Shown here piece by piece: positions 18,101-19,779 of a stretch of DNA of 19,779 nucleotides. The first letter of the stretch is position 1; every line of letters begins with the position of its first letter. Source of the DNA: Smittium mucronatum (taxonomy: Eukaryota > Kickxellomycota > Harpellomycetes > Harpellales > Legeriomycetaceae). The translations under genes were made by a program, and so were the position numbers. Location: contig LSSL01000722.1 in assembly GCA_001953115.1 (NCBI GenBank), positions 1 through 19,779 of the forward strand. Direction: 5' to 3'. The notes under the pieces were generated by a model. That model ran no database searches. It saw only the letters and a list, made by a program, of their open reading frames with translations, and had not been told where the DNA came from.

Positions 18101-19779
18101 ATTTAGTGGTTGGATTAAAGTTTCAATCTTACGATGCAATATTTTGGGTAAATTATCATTTTTACCTTTAATAATTAATGCTATCATTTGAATATATGTC
18201 GAATTAACTCTTTTTTTATTTTATATCTCCTTATGATAGTGTAACATCAAATTTTTTAATTAGATACCAATGAAACGCAGACCTTTAAACCAAATAAAGG
18301 CATTTTTTTAGATATTTTATAAACCAAAAAATAAAAATAAAACCATTCTTTTAACCGTTTTAAAAAGCAATGTAATGATTATATGTATTTATATGTGAAT
18401 TTAAACATTGAGATTTTTTTTTTTTGGTTTAAATGATTTAATTGGAAAATTTAGAATCATTTTAAAATTGGTGCTATTTTTAATTAAATGGTTTTTTTTT
18501 TAATTTAAATCGTTTTGAGTTAGATATAATATCTCAACTTCACAATAAAGTTTTTCCATATATTAAAATAATACACATTCATATTGGATTTTTTTTATAT
18601 ATGACAAATAACAAAAAATCGTTATTTTTCTGTTTATCGAAGCTAATTACCCATAAAAAATAGTGTTTTTTTTATGATATTTTATTTAATCTTTATCATA
18701 GATCTTTATTGAATATTAACGAGCTTATTACAAAATTATTTTTCAAATAATCCTTATTTTTATTGCTTTACTCCAAAAAATCCACTTACCTAATAATCTA
18801 GATAAAAATGACTGATGCAAAGTAAAATAATTAAATCTAATATAAATTCAGGTATTATTTCTTTTGGATAGGTGTTTTAAATCGCTTTTTATCTATCATA
18901 TACCGAGTTTCATGACTAAAATTTTATTTTTATGTCTCCTTTGTCTAAAATATAGGAGGTTTAATCAATTTATAATTCATAATCTATATTTTAAAGCTTA
19001 AATCTTTCGAATCTCATTATTTATTAAATATGCTAAATTCAAAATGCTCAAACTGAAAATAAATCTTGAAAAATATGTTAAATTTGATTCGAAAATGGAT
19101 ATTAAAATATAAATATTACGTTGAAACTCATTTTTTGAAATTTTTATAATATTTTTAACTCAATAAAACTCATTGAATTGAAAAATTAAAATTTATTTGA
19201 AAGTTGAGAAAAATTTAAAATTTTCCGAATTTTCCGATTGAACGCGTTTAACCCAAAATAAATACATTTGTTAATTTTTTAAAATTTCATATACATACAT
19301 CCAATTATTAAAGAATTTATAGAATTTTTCACGCATAAAGGAATAAACAGCCAATAAAAATTCTTGTAATAGTTATTGGTTAATAATCATTGGAAAAAAA
19401 ACTTCGAAAATAGAAATGATTGGGGAAAAAATAATATAAGTTTTTAAATATATCTCCAATCTCTTTTTTAAATTTGCGTTGATAATTACGCTCCGGTTAT
19501 AAATAAACCACCAAATAATTTAAATAATACCTTTTATATACCAAAATATGAAGGACTATATCTCTTTTTACAACAGAAATTTTGATTCGAAAAAGCTTGC
19601 GATCTACTGAACACAATTAATTCAAGACTAGAAAAAAATTATTTTACAATTATAACTTTTAAAAATCTAAAATAAGCCCAAAAAGCATAAAAATTCATAT
19701 TAAAAACCAATTATATAATAATGTAGTAATTTTTTCTTTGGAAAATTAGAATCTAAAATAATTATAAATTATATTGGTT
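15124..19779. other. Gene-free, extremely AT-rich right arm
   Basis: Stops are frequent in all six frames. The longest frames here (for example 16590-16820 plus, 16552-16349 minus and 18187-17993 minus) are under 80 codons, are rich in Ile, Phe, Lys and Asn as expected from random AT-rich DNA, and show no motif or splice-compatible partner. I looked for tRNA T-loop consensus (GGTTCGAATCC-like) and found only isolated fragments with no matching arms. No rRNA or coding similarity is recognisable. Confidence 0.5.

Overview
The window looks like one contig from an AT-rich fungus, probably an early-diverging lineage. It carries compact eukaryotic genes with short GT-AG introns (65-140 nt). Calcineurin A, Swi5, a BLOC-1 subunit, TMA7, branchpoint-binding protein and a CECR5/HDHD5-type hydrolase form an opisthokont gene set. 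The taxon itself is inference. The first 28 bases are an uninterrupted G run, so the left edge is probably a contig or assembly end.

The left 12.5 kb holds six protein-coding genes. (1) The minus strand from 3479 to the left edge encodes the branchpoint-binding protein (SF1/BBP): a 10-nt first exon, then one giant open exon that runs off the edge, with over 800 low-complexity residues after the zinc knuckles. (2) 4401-3965 minus is a two-exon Swi5-like recombination mediator. (3) 4946-4596 minus is a single-exon BLOC-1 subunit 2 homologue. (4) 7374-9268 plus is the calcineurin catalytic subunit, four exons, 556 aa, with every domain present. (5) 9710-9516 minus is TMA7, 64 aa, convergent with calcineurin. 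(6) 12458-10740 minus is a seven-exon HAD-superfamily hydrolase of the CECR5/HDHD5/YKR070W type, 352 aa, with a probable mitochondrial N-terminus.

The spacer between BLOC1S2 and calcineurin (about 5.1-6.9 kb) holds three separate minisatellites (40, 36-37 and 44 bp units), one copy of a MITE-like repeat and a broken coding-like frame. A second copy of the MITE, with a perfect 8-9 bp target duplication, lies between TMA7 and the HAD gene. A further 36-bp array abuts the Swi5 stop codon.

The right 7.2 kb (about 12560-19779) is extremely AT-rich and I see no credible gene in it. It contains two inverted copies of a 97-bp palindromic element with 11-bp terminal inverted repeats, and otherwise homopolymer and simple AT sequence. 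The six genes belong to unrelated housekeeping and signalling pathways (splicing, recombination, endolysosomal trafficking, calcium signalling, translation, mitochondrial metabolism). I see no operon-like or defence-like system. The unusual content is the repeat landscape and the extended BBP.
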